A DNA stretch of 64,000 bases from Epithemia pelagica (lineage: Eukaryota; Bacillariophyta; Bacillariophyceae; Surirellales; Surirellaceae): the NCBI GenBank assembly GCA_946965045.2, contig OX337236.1, positions 1,674,001 through 1,738,000 on the forward strand. The letters are read 5' to 3'. The notes below the pieces were generated by a model. The model had not been told where the DNA came from and did no database searches. It saw only the letters and a list, made by a program, of their open reading frames with translations. The position numbers and the translations under genes are program-made. How positions within the stretch are numbered: the first letter of the stretch is position 1; each line of letters opens with the position of its first letter. Positions 1-12,563 of the stretch are shown piece after piece.

Positions 1-282
1 CCTTTATTTGGTTCTCTAGGACAACTACTTAACAAATCACAGACCAGAAGCAAGTGCCAAGAACAAATGGAGTCTTTTATTGTGGCTCACTCTCATGACA
101 AATCCGAATCTAAATCTCCAGCGAATCTCCGCCATCTCAAGTATTTCTTTCTGCAGTTGATAAAAGAATATACTAAATGACTGTCAATATATTATATTTA
201 CCAAAATGCACTGCGATTATGGATGTATAGTTTCCGTGACGTTTCTTCCATTGTCACCTTCAGTGACATTCGTGGTTGGAGA
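1..282. other. 3' flank of the hAT-like gene, no gene seen
   Basis: AT-rich sequence downstream of the minus-strand hAT-like gene. It probably holds that gene's 3' UTR. I see no ORF with recognisable content and no clear hAT-type terminal inverted repeat. Confidence 0.4.
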
Positions 283-3200
283 TCAACTGGTACCGTCATT
301 GTCCGCACTTGAGAATTCCTTCTCTGCAAGTCTTGGGCTTCTTCTCGTTGGCGAGTCGTTTGGGGTTGGGGGTGGTTTGCGATTGTCTTTCTTGCGTGGT
401 GTTCTAACCACAGTTCTTGCGAGTGCCTCAGAGAGTGAATTCTGCTTCGTCCGTTTCCTTCCTTTTTGAATAGTTGAAGAGGCTTTACGTTTCCCACTAT
501 CTCCTTTCTTGCCTTCATTGACATTTGCAACGGGCAGACTAGCAACAGTCTTCTCCAACGCGGTTTGTTGAATGAGTTCATTCTTTCTTTCCTGGATGGC
601 TTCTTTTAACGCCGTGTCAGAATCTTCCTTGTCTTCGTCATCGTCGTAAGGAGCAACAACTTTTCGATCCAAAGCCTCTAGTTGATCTTCATCTCGTGGA
701 TCGTCTACCAGATCAACCAATTCGACGTCGTCCCATGTCGCATCGCTCACAACTGTCTTCTTATCAACCTTTTTGACCGACTTGAACTTGTAACTTGTCT
801 CCGCCTCTATGCCGTGGGCACCAATAGTTCCGGACAGTTCGTAGAGTTCCAGCTTCGACGTTGCTCGTAGTACCGTTTCCATCCGAGTCATATCGGATTG
901 TGTCGGTGTGGCTTTTTCCAGTGGGACAACAGGAACTTGTGTTCCTGCTGCCGGGGTGCGTTGTTGTGCGGTCTGTTGTACCTGACTGACTTCTTCCCCT
1001 TTAGATTCCTGGCTGAGATCTATCACCTTCTTTGCTTGGCGGCCACTGGCTGCCTTTTTTTCGTCGGAGGTCGCGCCTTCTTTGAGTAGCTTTTCATTCT
1101 TGACAATCTCAGAGCGCACCTCCCTTGTAATACTCTCCATAGTGCGCATTTCGAAGTTCTTGTCTAGTTGGCGTCTCATTAAGGGATTCCTATCCATGAA
1201 CGACGACCGAGAGAACACGCGTTCCTGGAACGCGTTTGTCGCAGGTTTCGATATCCAAATCAAGGCACTAGGAAAGAGTTTGGGGAATAGCATCTTGTTG
1301 TCGGACCACCATTTCAAGACGTCAAAATATTTCCCAACGACATGGAAATAGTGTTCCGTACAGGCCAACTTGAATTCTTGTTGTTTTTCAGGGTTCCACG
1401 AACCAGATAGTTTCAGAAATGCGGCAGTGGGATACTGGCGAATCAAGTCCTCCCAGGATCCATGGACAACGTTCTCGCAAAATTCGAGATAGCGTCCAAA
1501 CTGTTCATCACACATCTTGTATAGCTTGGCTCTATCAACTTGGTCATCTGTACTGGTACTTGTCGCCGTCGCCTCCATTAGTGCAGCATTTTCTTTCTCC
1601 TTGGTGATGCGATGTGTCTTGAAGATGTTAAAGCAGTCCATTACATTCGTGACAGCTTTTGGGACTGAAGGCTCTTCCTCTTCGTCCTCGATGATCTCCA
1701 CAGGTGTACTTTCCTTTTGTTGTTCACGTTCCTGCTGCTGATTCGACTTGGATTGGGGATTGGTGCCATTCTTCTTTGGCTGCGAGAACTTGCGGACAAT
1801 GTCCATCACAAATTCTTTCCGAATCCGTTTAAGACTCTCATCGTCGTAAACATTTATGGTTTTCAGTATGTTGGGACCATAAGATGCAAGGAAAGGATGT
1901 CCACACATGGCGTGTTCAGCGTGGGAGTCATGGCCTTCCTCAATGTAGTTTGTATATTCCACAAGTACTCGCTCGATCAACAATTGACTCTTTTCTGACA
2001 ATTTGTCGTATGTTACAATGTCTCGATACGATTGAAGCTTGGCGATGGTGAGACTGGCATCCCATGGGCGTGCATTAGGCCCAGTAACAGTCAACACGGG
2101 CACTCCCTTATCTTTCATGACTTCCACACAATGCTTGCTGGTGAAGATTTCCAGCAATGAACAAGCCGATGCAGAAGGGTCGTCAACTTGGAGTGACATG
2201 GAGACTTGTTTGAGTGGGGCCAAGATTCCCTCGAATTCGGCCAAGAGCTGCCAGTCCTCTTCAGAGGGATAATGTTTAATGAATTTGTCGTCCTTGTACT
2301 CAAATTGCTCTTTTGCATACATATCCGTTACAAATTTGTTCCGGAATAGGTCATGGAAGGTAATGATGCAGCCTCCAACACGGGTTGTATTCGGCATAGA
2401 GACTTTGATGACCTTCCTCCCATGTTTTAGGGCGTAGGAACGTAGCTTTTCAAATCGTTTGGCACGCGAACTCATCATCCATGCTGCAAATTTGAAGCTA
2501 TAAACAGTCATGAATTCCTCGTTGCTGTCCACCACTTCGCCTTTTTTTTTCCGGACTGCCAGACCTGTGGAGTGTTTCAAGATCAGTTCGGCCCTGTGCA
2601 TGTCGCACTTGCCGCCTGTCTTATTACCCACTATATACTTTCCAGCCAACACGGCGGAGTTCGTGTTGTCATTCACGGAGGCAGAGAGGTCTTGTTGCGT
2701 AAAGCCGACAGCGTTGAGGATTGATGAGGTGTGGTCGGCTACTTGTTTTGCTGTATGACCCTTTGTTGAGCAAAGGCCAATCGGGAGTCTGTAAGATTTA
2801 CAGTTCCGAGGATCGGTGAACATCAAACAAACCCCAAGGACATCCTTGTCATTTCCCTGCCAGATGTCGTGTGTTATCGTAGAAAAGGCGATGGGTTTGT
2901 TGCATAGATCATGGTACGCTTGTCGTACCTTTTCTCCAAGTTCCGTAACGGTCTTGAGAAAATCATTGTAGGACTCCAATCTCATACGAGTGATTGCTTT
3001 GTTGCTTATGGAACAGTCCTTTTCCTTGAGCTTTGGGGCGTTGGCAATTGCACACTTAAGAAGATCTCTAAACGATTCCTTCTCAACAGTTGATGCCGGG
3101 AAACCACAGTCATTCACGAACTTATAAATTGACTGATGAAACATTACTCTGGCATCTTGTTTGCTAACCATTGTGCCAGAATACATGGAAATGGGTTGTT

Positions 3201-3945
3201 GAGTAGGGTCGGTTGCAACAGAGGCAGTATCTTCCACGACTTCGGGGTGGTATTTACCAAAGTGTGTGCTGATGTTGGACGAAAGGCCTCTGCCAAGACC
3301 AAGGAGACATTTGTCGAGACTAACAGTCGGGTCGTCGAAGCAATGTGGACAAACAACAAGCTTCTTTACAATGGAATGATAGCCATCGTTCATTTCTTTG
3401 TCTTCATCAGAAGCTGACTCTAACAATTGCAGACACGAAAATAAACCTGGCATTTTCCCCAAATTGACAGCGGGGTTTGATTTTAAGGTCTTCTTCGTGC
3501 TGGTCAATTTCTTGAAGTTCAGGTAACGAACTTTTCCAAAGAACGAATTTTGGAAATTTCGAAAGAGCTTCTTCGGAGGTGGACAAAACGAGACATATGA
3601 TTTCTCTTGTTTGATTTCATCCTTTCGGCTTTGTGTCAAGGGTCCCTCGTCCGTAGGAGCAGGAGCAGCAACTTGTTGAGAGTTGTCTTCATTGTTGGCT
3701 GTTGTAGGAGGCGCCTGGTTTTCATTTTCTCTTTCATTGGTTGTTGTCGGTGGGTTCGTGGGTTCTTCATTGTTGTCGTCACCTCCAGTTGCTGAAGATA
3801 GTCGAGCTTCTTTGGAGGATTGAGATGACTGCTGTTGATTCTTCCCTCGGGGAGCCATGGCATACATGAATGTCGCTGATGAAAGACTGGAAACAGCAGG
3901 GGAGTTCAAATCTACTTCAATGTCCTCGATTGGCAACAAAGACAT
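283..3945 (-). CDS. hAT-family transposase-like protein with long C-terminal tail
   Basis: This is a single 1220-residue ORF with an ATG start. Residues 199-233 contain CPHC and later H228 and H233, the spacing of a BED-type zinc finger. The RNase H-like core shows THDIW with D360, NDNTNS with D426, and KCDMH at 446-450, which match the first Asp, second Asp and CxxH motifs of hAT transposases. The dimerisation region near 860-935 ends with NAFQERVFSRSSFMDRN, close to the hAT consensus around sER.FS. Beyond it lies a tail of about 285 residues, acidic and then basic, with an RRSPRL motif near the end; ordinary hAT proteins stop near the dimerisation domain. The frame is fully open, but no terminal inverted repeats or target duplication were found by eye, so it may be an active element, a recent relic or a host-adopted gene. 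Family assignment is firm; catalytic competence is not shown. Confidence 0.75.
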   Translation of the reverse strand: MSLLPIEDIEVDLNSPAVSSLSSATFMYAMAPRGKNQQQSSQSSKEARLSSATGGDDNNEEPTNPPTTTNERENENQAPPTTANNEDNSQQVAAPAPTDEGPLTQSRKDEIKQEKSYVSFCPPPKKLFRNFQNSFFGKVRYLNFKKLTSTKKTLKSNPAVNLGKMPGLFSCLQLLESASDEDKEMNDGYHSIVKKLVVCPHCFDDPTVSLDKCLLGLGRGLSSNISTHFGKYHPEVVEDTASVATDPTQQPISMYSGTMVSKQDARVMFHQSIYKFVNDCGFPASTVEKESFRDLLKCAIANAPKLKEKDCSISNKAITRMRLESYNDFLKTVTELGEKVRQAYHDLCNKPIAFSTITHDIWQGNDKDVLGVCLMFTDPRNCKSYRLPIGLCSTKGHTAKQVADHTSSILNAVGFTQQDLSASVNDNTNSAVLAGKYIVGNKTGGKCDMHRAELILKHSTGLAVRKKKGEVVDSNEEFMTVYSFKFAAWMMSSRAKRFEKLRSYALKHGRKVIKVSMPNTTRVGGCIITFHDLFRNKFVTDMYAKEQFEYKDDKFIKHYPSEEDWQLLAEFEGILAPLKQVSMSLQVDDPSASACSLLEIFTSKHCVEVMKDKGVPVLTVTGPNARPWDASLTIAKLQSYRDIVTYDKLSEKSQLLIERVLVEYTNYIEEGHDSHAEHAMCGHPFLASYGPNILKTINVYDDESLKRIRKEFVMDIVRKFSQPKKNGTNPQSKSNQQQEREQQKESTPVEIIEDEEEEPSVPKAVTNVMDCFNIFKTHRITKEKENAALMEATATSTSTDDQVDRAKLYKMCDEQFGRYLEFCENVVHGSWEDLIRQYPTAAFLKLSGSWNPEKQQEFKLACTEHYFHVVGKYFDVLKWWSDNKMLFPKLFPSALIWISKPATNAFQERVFSRSSFMDRNPLMRRQLDKNFEMRTMESITREVRSEIVKNEKLLKEGATSDEKKAASGRQAKKVIDLSQESKGEEVSQVQQTAQQRTPAAGTQVPVVPLEKATPTQSDMTRMETVLRATSKLELYELSGTIGAHGIEAETSYKFKSVKKVDKKTVVSDATWDDVELVDLVDDPRDEDQLEALDRKVVAPYDDDEDKEDSDTALKEAIQERKNELIQQTALEKTVASLPVANVNEGKKGDSGKRKASSTIQKGRKRTKQNSLSEALARTVVRTPRKKDNRKPPPTPNDSPTRRSPRLAEKEFSSADNDGTS

Positions 3946-5000
3946 GTGCTTTCAACCAGAGATTGGTTGTTTGATTCCGACAGTGTCAACTGGAAAAATC
4001 ACACCTCATTTGTGTGCTGTAATGCTGCAACAAGCCACAGCAGAGGTGAAGAGATTGTGTGTTGGGTTCAGTGTTAAGAGGAAAGAGGTAAGGGGCCAGT
4101 ACCGATTATATCTTGTTGACTGTGTTTGTTACTGTAGGATAGTGCCAAGTGACCAAGTGTCAAGTGTCGAGAGTCGACACTGACACTAGTTGCAATGAAG
4201 TAAAATTACAACTTGATTTGGAGAATTTAGTTCTAATCTTGAGACTTGCAATTAGACTTCAGACTTCGAGTCACTAAGTGGAGACATGTAACTTGATTGA
4301 ACTATGTGAGAAAATTGCAACTTGGATAATTACATTGGTGTGTGCCAATGTTCCGGTAATAAGAGCTTGTAAATAACTAAGTTGGATGGGTCCAAGTCAA
4401 GTTCGATGAAAAATGTGAGCGATTTGACTTTGTGCAAAAAGTTCGTTTGGGAAAGGCTAGTAATGTGATTTGATTTGTGAAATTATGGTGAAAAAGTTCA
4501 AAAGTTGCAGAACTTAGAAAATTTTTCGCTAGTGACTTCCACACCCTGCTTCCGACTTCCGACGTGGTGCCGAAAAAAACTCCTGACACATTAGGGATAA
4601 GGATTCGATGTCAGCACTACAAAAAGCTCCAAAAGATGAGGAGTACTTAGTTGCAGCTTGCAGCCCGAAGAAATAATGAGACGCCCCCAAAATAAAGAGT
4701 GACCAAGCGGGGAGCAGCAGTAGGCTCTGAGTCGCTGATATTTGTCGTAGTTTGTCGCACAAACGACACAAAAGAGAGGTGGAGATGAGACGAGAGGCGA
4801 GAAGCAGACTGCAAACGAGGGGTACTCCAATACAAATCAAACAGAAGAGTGGCCCGCAAATCAGATAACGGTGTATTGCAGTTCAAAGAAAGAGTTATCC
4901 AAAGGAGATCGTTTGGGGATCATTCACAGTGGTTGTTGAAAGCTTGCCTTCCAGACCATATCCTGTGGTTTTGAGTTCTGCACGGCGGGGATTCAACAAA
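3946..5000. other. AT-rich intergenic spacer with inverted repeat
   Basis: This spacer separates the minus-strand hAT-like gene from the plus-strand TMEM131-like gene, so it should hold both promoters. It is rich in short AACTTG-type repeats between about 4200 and 4390. A near-perfect dyad lies at 4163-4181. Short ORFs at 4500-4900 have no recognisable content. Confidence 0.4.
4163..4181. repeat. 8-bp inverted repeat with 3-nt spacer
   Basis: AGTGTCGA and TCGACACT flank GAG. With one gap the symmetry extends outward (GTGTCA on the left, TGACAC on the right). It lies 218 bp upstream of the hAT-like start codon. It could be a regulatory dyad or a remnant element end; nothing decides between them. 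Confidence 0.45.
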
Positions 5001-8000
5001 ATGAAATGGGTGCGGATGATTGGAGTTCTGACTGGGTTGTTGCTGGCGCTTTTCCAAGAACTTTTGGTGGCAGCCGATCTGGAAGATGAGATCCGTCTTG
5101 GTGTGACAATAAGAAACCGAGATATGCTTGAAAGAGCTCCGTCGTGTATGCATACCTTCTCAAGAGTGGAACTCGTGAATCAGGTCCGTTTTTTATGACA
5201 GCACCTTTCTCCGTTTCTTTGATACGGTACAGGGTTTGAGCTGACATTTGTTCTTCACACTTTCCATGTGCAGCATAACGATGAAGTTGTTATCAAATCA
5301 ATCGATATCTCTCCAGAGACAATGCTTCGTGTGGACAGTGATGGAATCGAGTATGACGACATTGTGTTTGATTCGTTGGCTCCACAGCTTCATGCATCAA
5401 AAGTTACAGATGACTTCGTTGTATTGGATCCTGGCCAAGGCGCCATTGTACCATTGACGTTCTTACCCCGGTTTCCTCCAATCAAGTCCGAAGGAGATAC
5501 CCTGGTGACCCTGCCATCAAAACTCAGCCCATGGCAGCAGGCAGATCGCGAGGGATGGATCGGTTCTGTAAGCATACGGAACAACCTTGGATGTGAGGTG
5601 GATGATCCAGAGTCGTATAGAGTCACAACAATGCTCCTGGTTGAAACCAATTTCGGAGTGGCGAGGATTCCCTTTGATGCAAATAGCGTACGAGACAATC
5701 CCTATTCTCTTCCTGATGTAATATATTTCGCCTCCGCAACCGATCACAATCCGAGTAGAGAAACGTTCCAATCCTACGTGGCGGAAAATGGAATAAGAAT
5801 CATGGACAGTCACTGGAATGCCGTCCCTTCTGAAAACGATGACCCCGATCCAGACTGCTATGACTTATACCTCAAACATCCTGAGGACAGCTACTCCAGT
5901 ATTGATATATTTCTGCAGGAGATTTCAGTTTCAAGACCAGAAAATGTTAGTTTGAGAATACTTCCGGAGAAAGATCCAGATTCGAATTTAATATCGTGTG
6001 GTCCGCTAGACAGAATTCGAGAGTGGACTGAACAAGGCGGTCTACTCATTCCTCCAGACGATGAGCAACACTATATCGCAACAATCTGCAACCACGCAGC
6101 GGAAACAACAAGTATCTCGGAGGAGTCTGACGAGGAAGACGCAGAAGACTCCATTTGGATGGATCCTCTAGATGTGGACGGAAGTTTGGGCTATCTTCAG
6201 ATAAGGACAGAGAGTGAAACCCTGTATGTTTCGCTATTTGAGTCTGAAGAAAGCAGGAGAGAAACTCGTGCTTTGCGCTACTTCTCCGACGACACTGATT
6301 TTTCTCCACGCTACAATCTGAGTTTAATGCCGGAGAACCCTGTAGTTCAGGGATATCCTGAGAAACTTGAGGTTGTGCTGGTCAACGGAACAGCTCACTC
6401 GTCGTCTATGTCGCTTGGACTCCTTAATACGGACGACGAGATTGACATGACAGTTATGAAAACCACTTTGGCATTTCATGACGACGATGCCGATAAACTT
6501 GATGATCTGGGTATCGAGGTGACAATAGATCCTGCTGGTTTGAGGGAAAATGACTGGTTTCTGGGTGCTGGCGAACGGATAGACGATGCCTTTTTTGTCG
6601 GGATCTCCTGGGATCTATCCAGTGTTGATACCGAAATCGACTATGAATTACATGGAAGAATATTAGTGCAAGGAAGCACTTCTTACAGGTCAACTGCTCC
6701 CTGGGTAAGAGCTGCAATGCAGGACCCAAGCCTTGATGCCGATACCATGTACGAGATTCCAGTTGTTCTACATTGCGTGGAAGGGAGGCTTGGCATTGCT
6801 CGTCAACGTTCGCTGTTGCCCGATTCATTTTACCACGCCGACTATGACAACCCTGCAAGTGCAAGTGTCGGTGCTATTGAGGCCGTTTTCTTTCCTGATT
6901 CCAATGAAAATATGGATAGACGGAGTGAGAAAAAAGGAGGGTGGCATTCATCGAAAAGTTTGGAACACAACTTGAATGCATACAGTACTGCTAACGCGTC
7001 GATTTCTCTCAAAGATGTTTTCATCGAGGATTACAACGGCACAAAGGTCAATGGGACTGGAACAACTCCATGCAATAGATTCAACGTAACCCTTGGCTTC
7101 CAGGAAAAGTTAGAGGTCTCGTTCGGCGATCGGATTTCTGATATGGGTTCTTTCATCCTGCGGTACGACTTTCCTACCGGCGATCGTTCAGCAGAGGAAG
7201 TTTCACCAGTTCAATGCTTCCTGACATTTACAACATCACCAGATTCCGGATTGCATTCATTTCCCTTACTCATCTACACGGGGCGTGTCGACGTATCAGT
7301 GAATGAATTCACCAAACCGCGAGACCTGATCCCTCCCTCATTAGAGAATCTCAACAGGATCCAGGCATTGGTGGGATTTCCCCAGATGCTTGATTGGTTT
7401 CAGAACTCCAAGGCGGGGATGGCACTTCGTTCACTTCTTGGCTCGAAACGACCGGAAAATGATCAGATGATACTCTCGCGGTACTTGTACGGTTTATCGA
7501 GAAGTTCGTTCGATCTAGAATCTTCGATTCTGAATCCCGTACTGTTAAAAGTTGGAGCGATCAATCCTGATGAAAAGGAAATCATTCCTTTATTCCTCAC
7601 AAATCACAATCCCATTCCGTCGTTGCTAAGAATCGATGTTAGTGAAGTAGAAGGACTGAGAATGACGTTGGGTCGGAACCCTGTTGAGGGCCGTGGAAGC
7701 TCAATCCTTGCGAAAACCCCCGAGCGCCAAGACAGCACGAATCGCTCTGCAACGGTTGACCATGGTCCATTCAAAGGGCAGCCTGTTGAAGGATTGGCCA
7801 AGTTTCTTCAGTCTGATCCAAGAGCGCAGGCTCTGTTGTCATTTAGTTTCCACGATGCAGTTGAATTGAGTGAAAGCGCTGCATCTCGTCAACGGTTGTT
7901 GAAGAACATTTTCGTAACTCAATCTACTGTGGAGTTTCACAAAGATGCGACACCCCCTGATTCTAGTTTTTCCATCGACTGTACCGGCTTTGGTGTTTCG

Positions 8001-11000
8001 CAACCGTACAGCAAGTTTGTCTTAAGTGTTAACGGCAATCGAAGTTCCATCGGTCCAATTACCATATCGCCTGACAGTAAATCTGTCCGATCGCTTCCAT
8101 CCTGTGGGAACTTGACGCAAAGAACCGTAAACGACAGTCTGCCCTCCACCATACTACTTCCTGCTGGGGGAGTGGCAAGGTTTGATATCCGTCTGCAGTC
8201 CCCCCCTGTGGCACTCCTCGACCAAGACGTTAGCCAGTTTTTGGTTACTGGCTTAGTACTGACCACTGAAAACCGCGAGGTTATGCCCATTTTTGTTGCT
8301 TTTGAAACGCCAAGAGGAAAGCTCGACGTGTCACCTGATTTTGAAGAGGAGGGCTTTGACAGTCACTCGATACCAGGACTTCGGACACTGAGAGTACCAC
8401 CTGGTATTTTTCACAGTCGTTCTGTTGCAGTGGAAACCATCGTCAGAATTCCTCCCAAATCTCAACAATTGGAAGGGATTGTTGTTAGTGATATTGCTTC
8501 ATTGAACGCAAGCAGCGTTGACTCGGGTGTTTCACTCTTTATGACATCTTCATTCAAGCGCCCAGTTGAGCTTCTCGATGTCGTTACTTGCAATCCTTTG
8601 TTTGAAGTAGTTCTTCGCAATGGGTCACTTGCAAGTGACCCAGTTCTTGGAGTTAACATTGGCAAAATAAGAAGTGTGGTTCCCTGTACAGCCCCAGCTG
8701 AAGTGCAGGAATGGCTGACAGACTCTCCCTCGTTCTTCCTTTGCGCTTTAAATTGGGTTCTTGGGCGAAAAGATCTACAACCTCAAGGGTGTGGTGGGCG
8801 ACTACCAATTGATAACCAGATAAACGGGACAGATTCAAGGGACGGTGCTAGGATTGACTTCGGGATGGCAAATCGAGCCTTCAGCCGAGCTCTGTTCATC
8901 TCTGCTTGGTCACGAAAAATAAAGCGCCCAGTCGATGGGGTGGTTGCCCCTGCTCTTGTTGATGCAGTTGCCAAAGCATGGAATATTTGGAAATTTGGTC
9001 ACGAATCGAATCTTCTTCGATTGACGACAAGCCTTCGTGCGGTTGTTCGATACAACTCAAGCGAGTTCGAGCGCTCTGGACAGAAAGATTCCTCACACGT
9101 CCTTTCATTGGCAATGGCAAATTTGACAATAGATTCTGTTCTTGAAATGCCCTCTCTCATGGGACGACCAAATGCTACAGACTCAGTTCCAGCTGAACAA
9201 CAGATGATTACTGTTGATTTCGCGCCAACGTATGTTGGAGCTGTCAGCTCAAAAATGATTCACGTTTCAAACCCAACCGCTGCGGCAGTCAAAGTGCGGC
9301 TGGCTGTCGCGCCTCCGTTGCATGAGTTCGAAAATTATGTCGGCAAAGATGCCTTACGACTACCCACTATCGTACGCGAGGAATTCCTCACGGATCATGA
9401 AGCACCATATGCGCAAAGTGGTCTCAAAGCTGCATCAAGCATGGAGTACGTGAACCAACAGTGGTGGGATGGGAGTGGGTCCTTCTTTCTTTCCGATTTT
9501 TGGGGTGGACTGGTGCGCTCGCATTACAACATTACAGTGCGGGCAGCAAGCGGAGCGTTGGTAAGCCTTTTGAGTCCCGGGTTGCTGTCAAATGCAGCGT
9601 TCATAGCTGGGTGTGGTTACCGATGCGCGGTCAAGGATGAAGTCGGTAAATTTGATAGTCATCACGACCTTCGTTCGACCAGCTTCATTGGTGCTTCGGC
9701 GGCTGAGGGTGCTGTTCCGTTAGGACATCAACGACTGTCGAAAGAACCGAGCAGTTCATCGAAGGGAGTGTATTTTAAAGCGGGGGGTTCGATGCTAACA
9801 GGAGGTAAGGGTCCTGCTCCGTTTGCTATTCCCTTTTTCGCACTGAAGGAAGAAGTTGAGATTCCTGCGTTCGGTGAGGCAGCTCTTGGGCCCGTTCTTT
9901 TCCGCCCTCCCGGACGCACCAAGCACATGGGTTGCGAATCGAGTCACAGCACAGTTTCGCCTTCCCACTGTGGCGACGAGGGTTTCACGAGTACTTTGTT
10001 CCTCGAAAACTCGTTGACCGGACTGGAAAAAGTTTTGTTGCGTGGGCATGCCGTTTGGGAAAGAGTCGTGTTACAGGACGTTCCTCTCCATGAAGGACTC
10101 GATCGATTCAGCGATATGGAAATGCGAAATGGACGTGATGCACTAATATTTCCTGGAACTTCAGAGTTTCGCCTTTACGGATCTCCTGCCGTGGTGAAAC
10201 AACTGATGGTGAGAAACGAAGGTGATGTTCCTGTTGCCTTTTCACCGCCGTTCCTTACGAGTACGATGGAGTTAAACCGCAAAATCAAGCTTCGGCATAA
10301 AGGATCCTGCTCCCTTGGAGAATTCACGGTGCATCCTTGTTCACAGTCGAATGTCCCTATTCGATTGAAACCTGGGGAAAACCACTCGTTCTTCGTTCAA
10401 CATGAGCCTCGTTGCACACAACTTTCTTCTTTTGTCGCGTTGGTCCTTGAGTACAATAGAGATGAAAATGACGAAGCCGGTACCGCTACTTTATTCTACC
10501 GGCAGCACCATCGCAAAAACATATTCCGTAAATCAAGGGAGGAGCTGCTAATTGGATACCGGATGGATTCCACGGAGCTCTCCAGTTGTGTTCCATCTGG
10601 AGGACATGTTGTTTTCAGCTTCTTGGAGGCGATGAATCACCTAGGCTTTAAACGACCTGAGAACAACATATTTGAGGGCTACGGTATGGTTGCTATTCTC
10701 GCATTCGCGATGACATACACGTTTATCATATTGATTATAACTGCCGCGGGTCTGATTTTGGTTCGGAAGCTTGTGTGGCGGTTGACTACTTCATCCTCCT
10801 TTTCAAAACGCCTTCGGGGAGAATCCGGAAGACCTCCTTCGACAGAATCTGTTTGGTTATCGTCATTTAGACTACTGTCGAGAGGTGACCCGTTGTCGCA
10901 AGAGCTGAAAAATTTGCGGCGTGAACAAGTTCGACTTGGTCTTCTTCAGCAATTTCGCGCCCAGGGTGTTCTTCCTCCTCTGTGTTTAACTCCTACGGGT

Positions 11001-12563
11001 GTCTTCCAAAGAGAACGCATTTCAAACCCCAGGCACTCTGGAAGCAAGTCTGGTATCAGCAGTGGTGGCAGTGAACGAATTCGAACCCTCAGTGATACAA
11101 TATTCAACAACGGCAAGATGTGCTTCTCTGCTTATCGCGGCCTTTTTAGCTTTGGAGCAGGTTGGAAAACAGCTCTGGCTAGGGGAATAATTGATGACTT
11201 CTCGCTTGAGAGATTCCAAACAAATCTGGAAACTGACCAGTTGTTTCTGTTGAGGAGTGAGCATCCAAGCCTGGCTTCAGAAGATGAAAGTGCTGAGTTT
11301 GATAGTAGTTCATCAGCCGATAACGAAGCTGATTCGACTGAGATGTCTTACGGTAGTCACGAGGAAAATGAAACACAGCATCGACAAAGTGGGGAATTCA
11401 ACGACGGAGATGACGAGGAGGAGGATTCTGACAGCGAGAGTATGGATGAAAACTTTTCCCCAGAAGTTTTTGTAACCAAGATTTCCGACCGAGACGAAAA
11501 GGCGCATTCCTTACAAAGCACTAAGACGCAAACACCAGTTATCGAAGTATCTTCCACATCTCGCAACGAATCATCTGAATACACGAAAGTTATGCACAAA
11601 GGAAAATCGTCGAAGAAATCTGCGAAACCCCGACACAATAAAACCACTGATAATGTGCAAAAAGGTCAAGTCACATCCGCTACTATCGAAACAAGTGAAC
11701 AGTCACAGAACCATTCTGAAAAACCTGGGCAGGGGCAGGCGTCAGCAAAGATATTGGCCGGTAAAGGACCCAAGCGCAAAGTTGGCAAGGCCTCAAATGG
11801 TAAACTTTCAGCAAAGGCTCCACCGTTTGAGCCTAGACCACCAGTTGAATCACTCGAGAACAAAGGTGCCAAAGCTCATGCTAAGGATAAGCCACCTAGT
11901 GATCCAAAGCCGACGCCTCGACTTCCTCCTGGTCTTGCTCCACCACCTGGTTTTGAAGGCTCAGAGAGTGTTCGCCTTGCCACGAACGCTGCACAGCCTG
12001 CAGCTCAGCATCGTATTGAAAGCTTTTCTCCACCTCGCAACTTAAGCAGCAGTGACAGTCTACCTCCCTTGCCTGATGTGGTTGGTGATGCTACTCCAAT
12101 TTCGGGCGATAATATCGCGGTGGTCGGTAGCCCGTTGCGTCCCTCATTTGGCGTTGATCTACCAACAGAAAACAACAACTTGGTCGGATCATTGCTCGGT
12201 GGACCTCCGCCTGCTGCACAGCACGACAGCTCGGACGGATTCGATATCATGGACTTTCTCGACGGGGTTTTGAACGAGGGTACAGCACAACCGGAGCCTG
12301 CTGAGGACGCTCTAACTCCTGTGGCGGAGGGGACAGATCTCGCTGGTCCTTCGTTGGTGCAAGTGCCATTGAACCCATGGGCTGCCGCCACTGAAAACGA
12401 ATTTGGATCTCGCGCAGCAGCCTATGGTATAAACTTTGAGGAAGACAGCACCGGTGCTGGAGAAGGTGTGATTGTCGACTTACCCATGCTAACTCCTTCT
12501 GCTATCTTAGGAGCTCAAGATGATGAGGAGAAGGACGAGCTTCCATCAAGCATACTGAAGTGA
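5001..12563 (+). CDS. TMEM131-like large single-pass membrane protein
   Basis: Two exons (5001-5183 and 5274-12563) joined in phase 0 across a 90-nt GT-AG intron give about 2490 residues. The chosen ATG precedes a signal peptide (MKWVRMIGVLTGLLLALF). The long N-terminal part is lumenal or extracellular, with many N-glycosylation sequons and repeated Ig-like PapD/ASH-type segments, for example VDFAPTYVGAVSSKMIHVSN and later a GPVLFRPP...TLFLENSLTGLE block, both typical of TMEM131 proteins. One transmembrane helix lies near residues 1864-1893. The cytosolic tail of about 600 residues is acidic, then Lys/Pro-rich with a PPGLAPPPGF motif. Animal TMEM131 members act in secretory cargo export; that role here is inference. 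The protein is longer than human TMEM131 (about 1880 residues), mostly because of the tail and the lumenal region. A 3' intron cannot be excluded but none is needed. Confidence 0.6.
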
